This document shows positions 1 to 14,127 of a stretch of DNA of 64,000 nt, one piece after another. The notes beneath the pieces are model-generated. The model was given only the letters and a program-made list of their open reading frames with translations. It ran no database searches and was not told where the DNA came from. Each line of letters opens with the position of its first letter. Position 1 is the first letter of the stretch. Source of the stretch: Sceloporus undulatus (Eukaryota > Chordata > Lepidosauria > Squamata > Phrynosomatidae); the NCBI RefSeq assembly GCF_019175285.1, contig NC_056527.1, forward strand, positions 107,173,746-107,237,745, given 5' to 3'. Position numbers and translations under genes: made by a program.

Positions 1-451
1 GAAATCAAGGCATAAACACCCACTCCTTTGCCCACGCCCAAGCATGCTGTCCAAGAAAACAAGGGTGTGAGGGAAATGAACATTCACATACTGAGCAGGT
101 ACACACCTAAAATCCAGGCTGGGGTCGGGGAAAGTGACTGAACACACCCTGCAGGGACAAGTGAAAAAGATTAAGTGTGCCTGTAAAGGAGTGTGGCAAA
201 GGGGAAATAAGTCTCTGCCCAGAATAAATGATTACGGAAACAGGTGTCGGAAATGCAGTTATGCACATGTAGTATTCAGAGGATTGGCAGCAAGCACAAG
301 GCCGCTACTCCCTGACGTCTGCAGTGCACAACTGTACATACTGCCATCTTTAGTGTTGCTGTGTGTCTGACTCCTGCTTTACAGAGGATTCTCTTCTGTT
401 TGAAGGGCTATCCAGTTCAAGTCTGGTTTAAAGATAAATAATCTTAAAAAG

Positions 452-596
452 AGTTGGCATGGTGTAATTTAGGATTCTGAGAAACCAGGATTCAAACCCC
501 CACTCAGTCATGGAGACCTACTCAAATGATTTTGAGCAAGTCATACTCTCTCCCAATTCTAGAAAAGAGTCACCATAAATTGGCATGGACTTGAAG
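452..596 (+). repeat. Degraded Sauria-type SINE
   Basis: It keeps the order of better copies in this window: tRNA-like B-box stretch (CCAGGATTCAAACCCCCACT), 'gagcaagtca', then the 'accataaattggcatggacttgaag' tail region. It is heavily diverged and lacks the CAACAA end. Confidence 0.55.
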
Positions 597-1504
597 ATAT
601 ATCAAAATTTAAAAGGAGAGAAGGTTACCCACCAGCAGAAAATTTTGGATAAGAGATTGAGGGGCCGCACGGGTTACTAAGCTAGCCACAGTCAAATTCA
701 ATATGGTGGAATGTATTTCATTTCTACTTATATTGCAGTAATTATTTCTCAATTTGTATGCAGAGATATAAATTATGATAAGTACATGACATACAAACCT
801 GTCTCTTTCCGGTGATGAGTAGGTATCCACGCTACCAGACACACTTCTCCTCCCATGTGCCATCTCTGTGCCAGGTGTATTACCCGTAACATTCACATGC
901 CCTTTATACCAGGCATACACACTGGTTGCAGACAACTGTCACCTATCTGAAATCTGCAAATATGTTGACTTTCACAAAACAGTGGAAATTCAACCAAACC
1001 TGTAGTCTAATTTCCAGCCCTCCCAGATCTCTCATGGGTATGATAAGGCAGTTGGCTGTTGAGCAAATGTGTACTGAGTTCTTTCCCTGGAGCTGGGGTG
1101 GTCTAGGGGTGAAGAGACTGAAAGAGGTCTCTGCCTCACCTCCACTACTATGAACCCACTAAGTGGATATGCTAGCTGACTAGCTGGCCTCATCTCAGCT
1201 TTAATCCCTAGTTATGATACAACACTTCTGCCATCACATCAATATGTATTGAACAAGGACTTTGAGCAGTTCATCTAAGGAATTAATGAGCCGATTCAGA
1301 AAATCCAGAGCTGGCAATGGGAATGCTGAAACTGAGGATTTCTTGCATGCAGAATGGGCCTACTCTAGATGGTCTACATGATGTCCTGCAGCTGTGATTC
1401 TATATTAGATGTACAATTCAATAGATAAAAATCCACGGCATAGGAGGCCTTACTCATACGAATGGCGTTTGTGTGAAAGAACTTCCTGTTGGACAGTATT
1501 CTAG

Positions 1505-1625
1505 AGTGTATCCACGTCACACATTTCTAAATGCATCTGAGGAAGCAGACTGAAGTCTACAAAAGCTCATGCTGCCAACTTCTTTCAGTTAGTCTCAAAG
1601 GTGCTACAAAATCTCTACATACACA
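1505..1625 (+). repeat. Dispersed repeat, 'gcatctgaggaag' family
   Basis: The core 'gcatctgaggaag...gaagtctac...aaagct' followed by 'agttagtctcaaaggtgctac' recurs at 27735-27900, 30105-30285 and 44540-44640. The copy near 30.1 kb is an inverted repeat, which suggests a non-autonomous DNA transposon. The family name is not known to me. Confidence 0.5.
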
Positions 1626-3346
1626 TTTCTAGCTGGTTGATACCAGCTGTCATACCTCTATTGGACAAAATCTTGGCACTTACAGTTTGGTGAAGGACTT
1701 AGAATTCTCTGCTGGAAAGCATCAGTACAGCACTCTAGATCTCTAGCATAGAATCTAAATCCCACCAGACTGTAATCCATAGATCTTCTCAGGATGAAGC
1801 CATGATAGCAAAAATGGTATCATAAACTTTCAGACTTTCAATTGCATGCTATAATTTGGGCCCAGTTAATTATCAGGACAAAAAAACAAAACAAAAGCCT
1901 ATTTTAGCAACCTGCCACAGAGATGCATCAGCATCTTCTTCCACACTTGGGTGAGTGCCCTAACTATCCCTTTCATCATACTGGTGTCATTTACTCTTCA
2001 GGTCTTCTCATCTGGGATTGAGATGACCACATGTCACCTAGAAGCCACTTGCCAGCCAGTTATATGAACCTACTACCATAAGCAGGATTCAACCATAGGT
2101 ATGCCACCTCAAGTATTGCTTTTTGGAACAAACTCTTGCCAGCTGATCAAAATAAGTTGATCTAGTCTGATGCTGTGCCTTTGATGAGGACAGAAATCAG
2201 GTGAAGCTTTTCACAGAAAGAATTTGAGAATGATGAACCATTGCCTGACTGCTGCTAAAGATGCAGTCGCAGTGAATAGTAAAAACGTTGGCATGATTTT
2301 TTGCTGGCAAATGTTGGTAGTGGAAGTGGGGTGAACCAAACTAGGCAAGTCTTTCCCATGGTTCCTTCAATGCCAAACAAATGATTGTGCCTGTAGGCCT
2401 CACTATTTGGTGACTGAAGTATCAAGTGTCAAGAAACCAACTTCTAATTGTTTAAATCCACCCCTTTCCCATCCTTGTTTTACTGCCAAGGGTTTCCTGG
2501 CCTTGCCTCTTATTAGTTCAGATGTCTTAGCCTTTCTGTCCCACTCCCTCCACAGTTCTTGGGAGAGGCCCAGCTTCCCAACCAGTTTCCTGCTCCCCCC
2601 ATCTCCTTTTCCTGCCCCACCTCCTGTGTATGAATGACCAGAGGCACGGGAAATCCGTGTGCAGTCATCACTGGACTTAAGTCACACAGCACACAGAAGA
2701 ACGCCCTAGAAGAGACTGGTCACCGTATCCTGAAGCAGAATATGGAGTCCGACTGCCTGTGGGACACATGAGAGTGGGTAACGTACGGAGATCATAGTGG
2801 CTAGGACTTCCTTTGGAGCAGGTAATTGAGCTAGCCTCATAGTTGCATGCATGTGGCAAGAGTCTCATAGACTGATATATGGATTTCAAAACTGGAAATG
2901 GACATTGACCAAGTGGCAAAATAGGGCAATAGTATAAGTGTATTTCCATCCCTTTTCCTCTGCCCCATTACATCTCAAAGGCAACTCAAGGAGATCTGGT
3001 TTTGGATTTACTTCTCATCTAGCCTTCTGTTTCACCTTATAAACTAGCAGTCATTAGATCCTATTCCATATAACTCCAGTGCTGATGACTTCCTGCCTTC
3101 TCTCACCATTCCAAAAGAACTGTTCTCTAGAAAGAACCAGAAAGTTGATAATATGGAAAGAACAGGAGCCTAAAACCATTTTAGGGAGGAAGCATAAATT
3201 TATAATTGGATCCAGCCTTACTGTTAGGCAAGGTAAGGGTGGGGATGTACCATTACAAAGAAGCACACTGTAGATTATTTGTTTTAAATGTTTTTACCAC
3301 CTGTGTGTGTATTTGCATTTTTCATTGGATTTTTAAAATACAAATA

Positions 3347-3600
3347 CAGTGGTACCTCGGGTTACAAAAATAATTCGTTCCACGGCCGCTTTCGTAACCC
3401 GAAAAGCCTTCGTAAGCCGAAAACCCATAGGCGCTAATGGGGGAAAGCCGCGATTCCGTGTGAAATAGCGCCGAAAAGCACCAAAAAATTTTTCGTAACC
3501 CGAAAAAACATTCGTAACCCGGAACAATTATTTCCTATGGGATTTTTTCGTATCCCGGAAATTTCGTAACCTGGGTATTTCGTATCCCAAGGTACCACTG
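3347..3600. mobile_element. 254-bp TA-flanked palindromic MITE
   Basis: The terminal inverted repeats are CAGTGGTACCTCGG and its complement, with TA dinucleotides outside (3345-3346, 3601-3602) as in Tc1/mariner-type insertions. The inside is built from many degenerate copies of 'cgtaacccgaa' in both directions, so most of it can fold back. A second copy of the same length lies at 22796-23049. It has no coding capacity. Confidence 0.75.
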
Positions 3601-5010
3601 TATAAAGCAAGAGCAAAAGAAGAAAGAAATAAGGGGGAAGAGAAAGGGATGGAGCTAGAAATACATAGGGTGCAAATGTAAACTAGGCCTATATGTTAAT
3701 ACAACTGACCTGTGCAAAAATTCATTGACCTGGAGTTGATATCTGTAAAATATGTGTTCATCCATGGCTAAAGCGGTAAGCTCTGATCATGGAGAGTGAT
3801 GGACAGTGAATATTGGATTTTCCAACCATGAATCATGAGTCTTTTAGCCATGAGAACAGCACATGAATGCAACCATGCTGATCATTAATTAAGTTTGAAG
3901 TAATAGGGATATAAGTTAAAAGCATGTAGGCATCTACAAAATATATAGCCATATATTGAGCCAGAAAGAAGTGACTGCTAGGTAGGCGTAATTATTTGTG
4001 TGTGTATGTGTAGGTCTGAGGTGGAACATCTACATTTCAGTTATTCTGCCTGAGGCAGCAAAATGTTTTGAACTGCCTCTGTTTATAAAAAGAAGTATAA
4101 GAGCCAGAACTGGATTCTCTCAAAATGGGGTATTGCATTTTATCATGAGTTGAAAAGAAACCAGGCATCTGAAATCCTGTGGCTTAAAAGAATGAGATAG
4201 AATGCCATATATTGAAGAGGAGCCTGATGTTTATGATGGAAAGAAGGGATGGGGTATGTGTGATTTTGTAACATTTCATATAATTTCCCCCACATTGCAT
4301 TCCAACTTTAAGAATAAGCAATTGAGGGGGTGCCCCTTTGAGGTAAGGCTCCAGCTATCTGGACCCCTTATCTCATCTTTTTCCTGTTGACGTCATAGTT
4401 TGATTCAGAGCCTCTGACTCACCCTCTTGTGGCCAGAGCAGATATTCAGAGCTTGGTGTCTCAGTTTCTTTGATCTGGCTTTGAATTACATGAGGCAGGT
4501 ACACTGGACTCTTGTGCAAAGCACAAGCATGAACAAGGGATGTTTGGGTTCTCTAGGAAATTGATAGGTTTTGGTGTTTTATGCAAAGAAAGGGCCTTGA
4601 GCAAAATGAGAATGTGAAATTAATATGGACTGCAGGGAGTTGAGACTCCTTATTTTGCTCCATAGGGAAAGGGACAAGATGGCACCCACTCCATTCGATA
4701 TACAGAACCTGATCAGGTTTCCAATTGACTCTTCCTTGAACAGTGGCAATAGGAAGGCTCCTCTAACACAGTGATATTCAAAGTGGTGGTCCCTGGTCTG
4801 GTGCTGGTCCTTGAGCCTTGGCTGCCATCCCTGATAGGTGTCCAAGAAAGAAGGAAACAATTTTACCAAATGGACAAAAAATGAGTGCCAATCCCTGGCA
4901 TGCTGGGGTGTGTGTGCCAGTCTCCCACATCAAATAGCCCGAGAAGCACAGCTTTGCTACATCTGAATGTAACTAGCTAGTTTAGGGGGTGCACAAATGG
5001 TTGTATGCCA

Positions 5011-5180
5011 ATATGGTATAGTGGTTTGAGTGCTACATTAGGACTCTTGGAAACCAGGGTTCAAATCCCCATTCAGCTATGGAAACCCATTCACTCAGTC
5101 TAACTGCATGACTTCCCATGAACATTCTATGATGCAGTCTCCATAAGTCAGATTCAGCTTGAACACGCATAACAACAATT
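5011..5180 (+). repeat. Sauria-type SINE
   Basis: tRNA-derived head ('tggtatagtggtttgag', then 'ccagggttcaaatcccc'), a shortened body, and a tail ending 'ccataagtcagattcagctt...cataacaacaatt'. It is a truncated, diverged copy. Confidence 0.65.
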
Positions 5181-6219
5181 ACTATTAGAAGGAATGGCTG
5201 TGTAATAAACACAGTTCAGTCCAAAAATGAGGGAAATGGCCAGAGGGTACAGCAGGAGCAGGTATAGGGCTTCCGTTGTTGTCCCCCTACATCTATTGGT
5301 TGTCCCCCACTTCTATTGGTTGAGTCAGTTGTCTCATTGTACCCAATGATAGGGCTGGCCATAGGTCTAGATATATACATAAAGTGAATGTATGTGCATG
5401 TACATACTCAGTTATATACCACTTAGATTTCATTCATATGTAAACAATCATTAAAATAGTCAATCAAAAACAAAAATCAAAAAATAAAACAACATGCCAG
5501 TAATTGGCAGATTACTACAGTGATGCAGTGTAGCATCTACCATGTTAAAAGCCTGTTGGAACAAGAAACACCTTATCTATTGGTCCCATGGAGAGTCTGG
5601 AGGATTTCATAGAAGGGTGGGTGGGACTTTCATGCATTCACTTGCCAGCCAAGAGTGTCAGCCAATGTCTGGTTTCCAAACACCCTGGAAGCAAGGAAAG
5701 TCCAATAGTCCCTGACCTAGGCCTGTCCATCTTATCTTGCATTCACAAGATCCCTTGATGAGAGGAATCTCTGTAAAGCAGGAGGAAGATGGGCACATGG
5801 GCTCTGTCTCCTCCAAAATTGGATTTGGCTCCATGCCACGTTGATAAAACTGTGAAAGGAATGACCTTAATAATTTAAGTCCATGTGACAATTGTTCTAG
5901 GTGTGTTCAAGACAATGGGGTCTGATCTAGACCGGCTCAAACTGAGAAAGCCAAGGTTTTGGAAGCCGGGGTACATGGTCCAAATGCTATTCCCTATTCT
6001 GGTGCCTTTCCAGATGTCCTAGACTACAACTCCCACTATCCTGCATTCTGATTTGTTCTCCTTATAACTGTGGTTCAATACATCTGTAGGTTGTAGGCCA
6101 AGTAGGGCTTGCCTCAATGAGTTAGAAGCCAAGACATTCCTGGGACAGGTTCTTATTAAAATTTGAACTTTTGTGTTGTCTCTCTCTTTCCCTTTCAAAA
6201 GTTCTAGATCCTTGTGACC

Positions 6220-6353
6220 ATGTTTTCAGATGAGCGGAAGGACGGAAGCCCTCGCTTTGGGAAGCTTCACTTTCCTGTTGGCCTTTGGATCAACTCCCCT
6301 AAAAAACATTTCGCCAAGCTGGGACGCAGGTGGCCAAGTGTGGGGTCAGTCAA
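6220..6353 (+). CDS. RASIP1: RASIP1 coding exon 1
   Basis: Residues 1-45 (MFSDERKDGSPRFGKLHFPV...); donor gtaagt at 6354, phase 2. The run 'ctctctctttccctttcaaaag' before the start codon looks like a splice acceptor near 6200, which would put the cap site in an unseen upstream exon. Confidence 0.92.
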
Positions 6354-8633
6354 GTAAGTGACTGTATCCTCTTGGGAGCCCAGGCAGCTAGACTGATATC
6401 AGGCTCCCCCCCCCCCCCCGTTTTTGGACTACAAGTTACTTTGTTAATTTGGAGGAATTTTTTCATCAGCTTTCACAGATATTCCCTGGCTTCCCTTCTC
6501 TTTGATGGTAATTTCACTTACGGCCTCATTGCTGAATCATGCTCTCCAACATTACACAGATTAAAACCAGGACATATGTAGCCAAACAATATCAGAGTGT
6601 GGTCAAGATGGCCAAAGTTATTAATGAGGAACAACATACAAGAGGGTAGAGCTGCAGCAATTTGCTTTTACTTGAGTCTATTGGGATGTGAAACATTCTG
6701 CTCTCTTCCTCTTCTCTGCCCCTGCTAGGTTAACTGAGTGCAAACTACTTTTGCACTTTGAACTCAGTTTGCAGCAGTTGAACTGAAGTGACAATGCTAT
6801 TAGAAAAGGGAAGTATCATCACGCTCCTGAAACTACATTTCCCACAATGTTTTGCAGGGCAATGGCAGTGGCAGCAGTGGTAGGAAGAAATATGGCAGTC
6901 AAAGTGGTATAAACAACTAAAATTTGAAACATAAATATGCTCTTAACGTGTGCTTTTACTTCTATGATCTCAAAATAAAAAACATTGAAGAACAAGAGAA
7001 GCCAGTACACTATAAAGAGTGTACACTGTAGAGACTGTCCCTGCCAAACTGGGACAGTCTGAGGATATGTTGTACATATTTCTGATTTATTCCTATTTTT
7101 TCTAAATTTATTTACATATTTTAGAGAGTAGTTAATCTCACACTTATTAAATTCTGACTGGTGCACTGTGGTTTTGGTTTGAATACAAAGCCTGCTACAT
7201 CTTACTGTCTTTCTTGCTACTTCACAGGTCAACATCCTCGGATACAGCCAGCCGTGGTAGTGAGCCTGTGGAGATGCGTCCAGCCACCAAGAATAAGGCC
7301 AGTCGACACAAAAGGCTCTCAACACTCTTCCAGAGAGGGGGAACAGGAGGTCCAACCAGTGGGAGTGGAGGGCGCTGGGCCAGTGAGAAGAAACTGGCTG
7401 ATCTTATTGATCCACTGCCTGAAGACCGAGTCGAGCCCCCATCACAGGGGGAAGTACCAGGCATTCTGAAGATCTATGGTGGAGACATCTCAACAGGTGC
7501 CAATTATAAGAGCGTGCTGGCAACTGCACGCTCCACTGCTCGGCAGCTGGTGCATGAGGCACTGGAGCGCTATGGTGTGTCACAGGCCAATGCCGAGGAT
7601 GTCTATGTGTTGTGCGATGTTGTTGGTAGCGTCCATGGCACAGACGGCTCCTGGCAAGCCCAGTATCTCCGGGCAGTGGGCGACTCTGAACGGCCCCTCG
7701 TATTGCAGGACGTGTGGAAGCCCAAGACCGGCTGCACACGCCGTTTTGAAATCCGACGGCGATGTGACGTGGAGAGGATGGCAGAAGGAGAGGATGATGA
7801 TGCAGGTGAGTGCAACATGTGTGAGGTATTCCTGGTGGAACTCCCCCCCCCCCCGCCCCATGATGGCTCTTGCTCACGGCTTGGAAAATTTATGTTTTGT
7901 TGTTGTTTTTTTACAAATCCAACTCCCAGAATTCCCCAGTCAGTATGGCTGGAATATTATGGGAGTTGTAGTCTAAAAATAAGCTTTTCAGATTCTGTTC
8001 TAGTGATCCATTGTAAAATCTTGTGGGCTTTTAAAATCCAGCAGGTGCTTGGCTTTCGTGATTGCAAGGGGCAGGGAGAGGAAGGATAGTCTTCTGAGCT
8101 TTATAGTTGTGAAGTAGAGCTACTAAGAATGGAAGTAATTATATGTCCAGGGCATAATTAACTTGAGAAATTAATTGCCACAAGATGCAATGTGATGGAA
8201 GATGGTTTTCAAAGAGGACTGGGTATATGCCTGAGAGAATGTAAAAACAGGAAGGGAATCTCCAATGATTAGAGACTATGAAATTTTATTTCAAAGTAGA
8301 CTCAAGAACCTTCAGGAGGAGGAGAACATCTGTTAGATTAGGGTTGTGGTCCATTAGTTCTCCTTACCAGTACTAGGGAATATTAATCACTTCCATGTGG
8401 TTTCCCAGTAAGGCTTTGGCAGGTAATGGTTGGAGACAGAATGATGATCTTTTGCCTTTACTCTTTAGCCCAGTGCAAAAAGGTGATTCTTACTTTGATC
8501 TAATGTAAACACAAAAGTGTTCTGTGTCTGTTACATAGTACAGAACAGAGCTGGGGAAAATTTTTTTGGACTACAACTTTCCAAATGCAAACTCTGTGAA
8601 CCATTCAGTTGTACCACACTCTATATGTTTTCA

Positions 8634-8690
<57 letters not shown>

Positions 8691-11600
8691 NNNNNNNNNN
8701 TAATAGTTTATTTATATTTCCCGCCTCTCCCATGTATTGAGGTGGGAATACATCAGTAAAATAATACAAGTACAAAATACAATCAAGAAAACGCTAATAC
8801 TGAATACCAACATTCCTATTAGTTCTATAAAATAGCAAAATCATTAGGTAATCATAATCAGGAGTGGAGCATTTTATCATGATCTCTTAGATAGAGTCCG
8901 GTGGATAAGCCCGCCGGAAGAGATCCATCTTAAGTGCCTTGGCTTCACTTCAGAATGCTGATATAGCTACTGCTTTCAATTACAGGGGTTACATACCCAC
9001 ACTGCTTCTCAACTGGACAGCATACGGTGCAGAGATTACTGTTTGGCATGATCACTTACAGGTGATCCAGGCTTATGTATCTCGTCCACATTTTCCTTCT
9101 TACATACAGTACATATGAATGGACCAGCAACCCCTTCTTCTGCACCATTCATCTGCATGGGAAAGAGTGATAAAATAGTTGTGCTAAGAGCTCCTTAAAT
9201 GAGAAACAGAATGTATCTTCTTTATACAGAACTAAATAAAGAAGAGTTCAATTAAGTTTTACTAAGTCAAAATACTTTAGCTATTTCCCCTTCTTCTTTA
9301 GCTTTCATAGCTGCTGCCGTAAAAAGACATTACTAGCAAGGAGTAAACACTTTGTATATATCTGTATTTATATGGTAATAATGATGATGATGATGATGAT
9401 GATGATTTGTATCCCGCCTCTCCCTGTATTGGATCGAGGCAGGTAACAACAAACATAAGAACAATAAAAATAGAACACAACAAACCACAAGTAAAAACAT
9501 AGCAAAACATATAAAATCTAATTCCCTATCTCCCTCCGACCTTAAAATAGCATTTAAAACAATAATTCCCAACTGGAGAGTGAACATTCCAAGGAGGTCA
9601 ATTTGGGAATGCCTGCCGGAAGAGATCCATTTTTATTGCCTTCTTAAAGGCCTCCAAAAATGTTATATGGCGGATCTCCTCCAACAGGTCATTCCAGACT
9701 TTTGGAGCAGCAACAGAAAACATCCCCTGGGAAGTCGATACCAGTCTGGTTTTCTGGGACTGCAAGAGATTCTTCCCAGAGGACCTGAGAGTGCAGGAAG
9801 GATTGTATGGGAGGAGGCATTCCCTCAGGTAAGCTGGACCCAGGCCATGTAGGGCTTTATAGGTAATAACCAACACCATATACTGTGACCAAAAGCTAAT
9901 AGGCAGCCAGTGTAGGGATTTTAAGATAGGTGTAATAGGTTCAAATTTCAAACTCCCTGTAATCAATATGGCTGCCATATTTTGGACCAGTTGCAGCTTC
10001 CGAATGAGGCATGAGGGTTGCCCCATGTAGAGCGCATTGCAGAAATTGAGACGAGAGGTTACCAGTGAATATACAGCCGTTTCAAGGTTTTCCCGTTCCA
10101 GGAAGGGTCATAGTTGGCGTTATCAGCCGAAGCTGATAACAGGCACTTCTGGCCATCGCATCCACCTGAGATGGTAAACATATATCATTTGCTGGGCTTG
10201 CAATGACACATAAAGGAGACAGCATTGGCTCTTAAATGGACACAGCTTTATTGGTAACAGCTGTTGGAGCCTTAGTGTAGCAAAGGGCATGGATTCTGTA
10301 ACTTGCCTGCCACTCAATGACATTACTCCTAGCCCGTCTACTGGGAAAAGACCCTGGGATGGCAATAACTGGAGTCTACATCGGTGAAAGCTACTATATG
10401 ATTCCTACCACCACCTGGGAGTGAGGTAACAATTATAGGTCCCCAGGCTGGGCCCGTGTTGAATGCCTCAACCCCCAGGATCTCACAAGGGAATCCTCAA
10501 AGCAGAGAAGAAGGCAAAATCCTTCCAAAATGGATCCAACCCAATGCACAAGCCATCACCCCAAAAGTTGTCCACACACCCAAATTAGCAACCTTTGATA
10601 GGATGTGACTGTGTCAGTGTCCACAAGTATTGCTCAAATCAAGGGAGAGGATGGAGTAACCTGTTGAAAGAAGGCTGGCTAGATTCACAACCAGCAAGCA
10701 TTTGCATGTTCCACAGGAGGACTGGACCAAAGACTTTTTCTTTCAACATCTGCCCTGGAGAGTCCTGCCTCTAGCCAGTCAATCATCCTTCAGATTAGCC
10801 GACCCTTCTTAGTCTTGTCATTTGCAGAAATTCTGTGATGGCCATAAATCTTCCTGGGAAGATGGCATGGAGGCAGATATTAGTACTGTAATCTCTTTCA
10901 TCTCTGCCCTTCCATGGCCATCAAGGGCAAATTCCTAGTAAGTCAGGAATTCATATTTTCTCTTATATTGTATGACTTTTCACATAAACTGAGTTTGATT
11001 GTCACAGAGGGTTGAGATAACTTTTTAGTGTGAAAATTCTTCAGCTTCCTCTCTGGTTCACCTTGACTCACAATCCTTCCCTTCTCTTTCCCTCACCATC
11101 TCCCACAGGTATCAACTCCCAGACTCGTCGACAGCAATCCCGCCGCTCTCGGGCAGCTTCAGGAGGCCACGTAGGCCCCAAGGAGCGAGCAGACAACCTC
11201 TCACTCCGTCGCAGCATCAGTGAGATGAACCTCAGCACAAAACGCCGCAAGGACCGCAAGGGTGTGCTCAGCATGGCAGCTGGGGAACCAGCGGAAGGGA
11301 GTCCCTCTGAAGAGTCACGGCTCAAGGTAGCCGAGGATGCTGAGGGCAGGTCAGCTCCTCCAGCATCTGAAGAGGCTGTGGATATCTCCAGTTTAGAGCA
11401 GCTCACCCAGTACCTCATACAACCACCAACAGAGCACCCTTATTTTTTACAGTTGTTGGGCTACAATGAAAAACAGGTAGGTTTGGACATCTTTCTCCTT
11501 TTCCACTGTTGTGCCAAAACAGCACTGGACAACTGTGACAAAATTTGTCTATATGTATGTCTCTCCCTCTGTCATGAAAGCTCAAGGTGGCATATAATTG

Positions 11601-13539
11601 AAATACGTCAAAATAAATGAAAAAAATAAATAGGATAAAAACACATCATACAGATCACTAGGTTAAAACAGCAGAAAAAACCAAAATATGTTTTTAAAAC
11701 TTTGTAAATGTGAGTGGTGGGGTAAATAGGTCACAAACCCGTTAACAAAAAGCCATATTTTAACTTGTACCTAAAAAAAGCCAAGGTTTGCACCAATTAG
11801 ACATTCAAGGGGAGGGCATTGTATAAATGGAGTGACACAGCAGAGAAGGCTGTCTCTCATGTCCCTACATGATGTATTGCTACCAGTACAGATCTCCAGC
11901 ATATCTGTTTTTGGATAAGCCTACAAAGCCACTGAGGCTATACTGGGCAAGAACTGCAAAGAAATATTTCTTTTTTTGCCACAGTGGAGAGAAAACTGGA
12001 TATTATTTGACCTCATATGAACTGAGGAAATAATTGATATTTACATCTCTAGCCATGAGTGCTTACCCTCTCTTTTCTGCTTTCTTCCATTCCCTTCTTC
12101 CCTTCCCCACAGGAGTTTGTGATCCACGTGATGACACGTCGGCGACACATTTTTGGACGCCCTGAACGCCGCCAGGCTTCAGACCAATCCAGCTATGTGG
12201 ACACGTTCCTGAGTGCACCAGACATTCTGCCACGCCATTGCTGCGTGGTGTCTTCAGTGCCCCCTGCAGATCCCACCCAACCCCGGGGTTCAGCCATGGT
12301 GCGACCTTTCCGGGGAGCATCTATAACCCACAATGGTGCCCCACTCCATCGCCAGGTGGAACTGGCCCCTGGAGACTTGCTAGGGATGGGGCAGCACTTC
12401 CTCTTCATGTACAAGGACCCACGGGCTACAGCTGCACCACCGGCCTGGTTACCCAAAGCATGGGTGTCCCCAGGGTTGGTGGGGGCTTTGGCATGCCAGG
12501 CCTGTGGCCGATCCTTGCAGGAACGGCAGGAGGCATTTCGTGCCTACCTGAAGAGTCGAGAACCTCAACTGCGCTATCGACCCCAGGAGCAGGAGGCGCT
12601 CTTGGCCGAAATTGTGAGGCTGCAGGAAGCTCCTGGTTGCAAGTTGGGCCCTGCCTTTCTATTCGGCCTCTGTCTGGAGCATGCTGCTCGGGAGCTAGAA
12701 CCAGGACACCTTCCCAGGTTGATAGCCAGGATTGCTCAACTAGTCAAGGAGGCTGTTTGGGTAAATGACTTTCATACAGTTTGGCTAATACCCTGTAACC
12801 CCCAGTTTAAAGCCCTTCCATTTTTTTTTAAGGTCAATTCTTACCTGCCACATCCCCTTTTGATGCCCCCTAGTCGTCTACATGCATGTCTACAAAATAC
12901 ATTTGATATCTGACTATGACATTTTTTCTGTCGTAAAAAAAAATGCAATGCAAGACACTAATCTTTATGGTCGAGGATAATATTTGGAAACAATGCTCTT
13001 GCTCTTCCTCTCACACTTTCTGTTACTTCCCATTTAAAAAATTCAGAACAGAAGCTTAGTATTATGCATGTGAAAGAAGATATGCCTAACCTCTGCCTCT
13101 TCTTCTGATTGAACAATGTAGGCTTCTGTGATACGGATTCAGGAGTTGAGCCAAAGCATATATATAGCCTCAACCCTAATCTCAGTTCATTGAAACTCAT
13201 ATCTTATGTACTTTTTAGAGTTTTTAAAACTTACGGTATACCACCACAATAGCTTTCCTGAAGGACAGCCTAAAATATGGTTTATAAGTACATAATAAAA
13301 TACATCTAAAAGAATCAAGTTTCTAGTCCTTGTGAACTGTGTGATGGCAACTGAAGCAGTTCCACCACCACAACAAGCCAGAATTAGTCTACACCACTCT
13401 CTGAGTGTGTGTACAATAAATTCAGAATATGAACTCAAGATCTAAATTCGTTAGAGGATAAGTACAATGAAAAGAAATATATTTTCCCACACGTCAGTTC
13501 CTCCAGTGCCTATGGCAGGGCTGAAGGCAAGGCAAGTCC

Positions 13540-13571
<32 letters not shown>

Positions 13572-14096
13572 GGACTACAAATCTCAGTATCCCTAGTTAT
13601 TTCTCTAAATTCTGACCTCCTTTATTTTCTCTCTCTCCATGTTTTCAGGTAAGGAAGGAGCCTGAAGCTGCTTGGTGTTACTTTCCAGCCCTTCATAATT
13701 AATTTTTATTTTTCTTCATATCTTTCTTCCCAGGAGAAGATAAAAGAGATTGGAGATCGGCAATCAGAAAAGTAAGTAAGGGATGATGTTTATCTCATAT
13801 TCGGCCTTCAGTAGGTGTTGTTCTTCATGGCACAGGATTGCTTGGAGCTGCCATGATGTTAAAATCTGAGCAATATGCTATTATCTTCAGAGGTACCATG
13901 CATCTCCGTCCCAGCTAATAGGCTGCCATTGCTCTTGTGTCCTGCACAAGATCAATGGCCTGAGATCTACTTGACATTGGGCAAGTTACATGCTCTCAAG
14001 TGAAGGCTATAGCAAACCACCTCTGAACAAATCTTGCCAAGAAAACTCCATGATATGCCTTGGGGTAGCCATAAGTCGGAAATTACTTGAAGACAC

Positions 14097-14127
<31 letters not shown>

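Larger units (their letters stand above)
1..6219. other. Non-coding region 5' of RASIP1
   Basis: I see no recognisable coding exon here. It holds two worn SINEs (452-596, 5011-5180), a dispersed repeat piece (1505-1625) and a 254-bp TA-flanked MITE (3347-3600). No CpG-rich block is visible, so the RASIP1 promoter is either CpG-poor or outside the window. A 13-base match to the THAP11/ZNF143-type motif lies at 6023-6035, about 185 bases before the RASIP1 start codon. Confidence 0.6.

Noticed and set aside
6819-7355. 178-codon minus-strand open frame
   Set aside because: Its start lies antisense to RASIP1 exon 2 and the rest is repeat and intron. No domain and no splice support.
9598-10026. 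Host protein-coding gene on the minus strand
   Set aside because: The product is the C-terminal part of a LINE reverse transcriptase, with a LINE tail following it.
11477-11620. Extension of RASIP1 exon 3 past 11476
   Set aside because: The frame stays open into the intron, but the match to RASIP1 stops exactly at the gtaggt donor and continues at 12113.
12193-12768. Overlapping frames in RASIP1 exon 4
   Set aside because: They are shadows of the conserved FHA-like coding frame, which alone matches the protein family.
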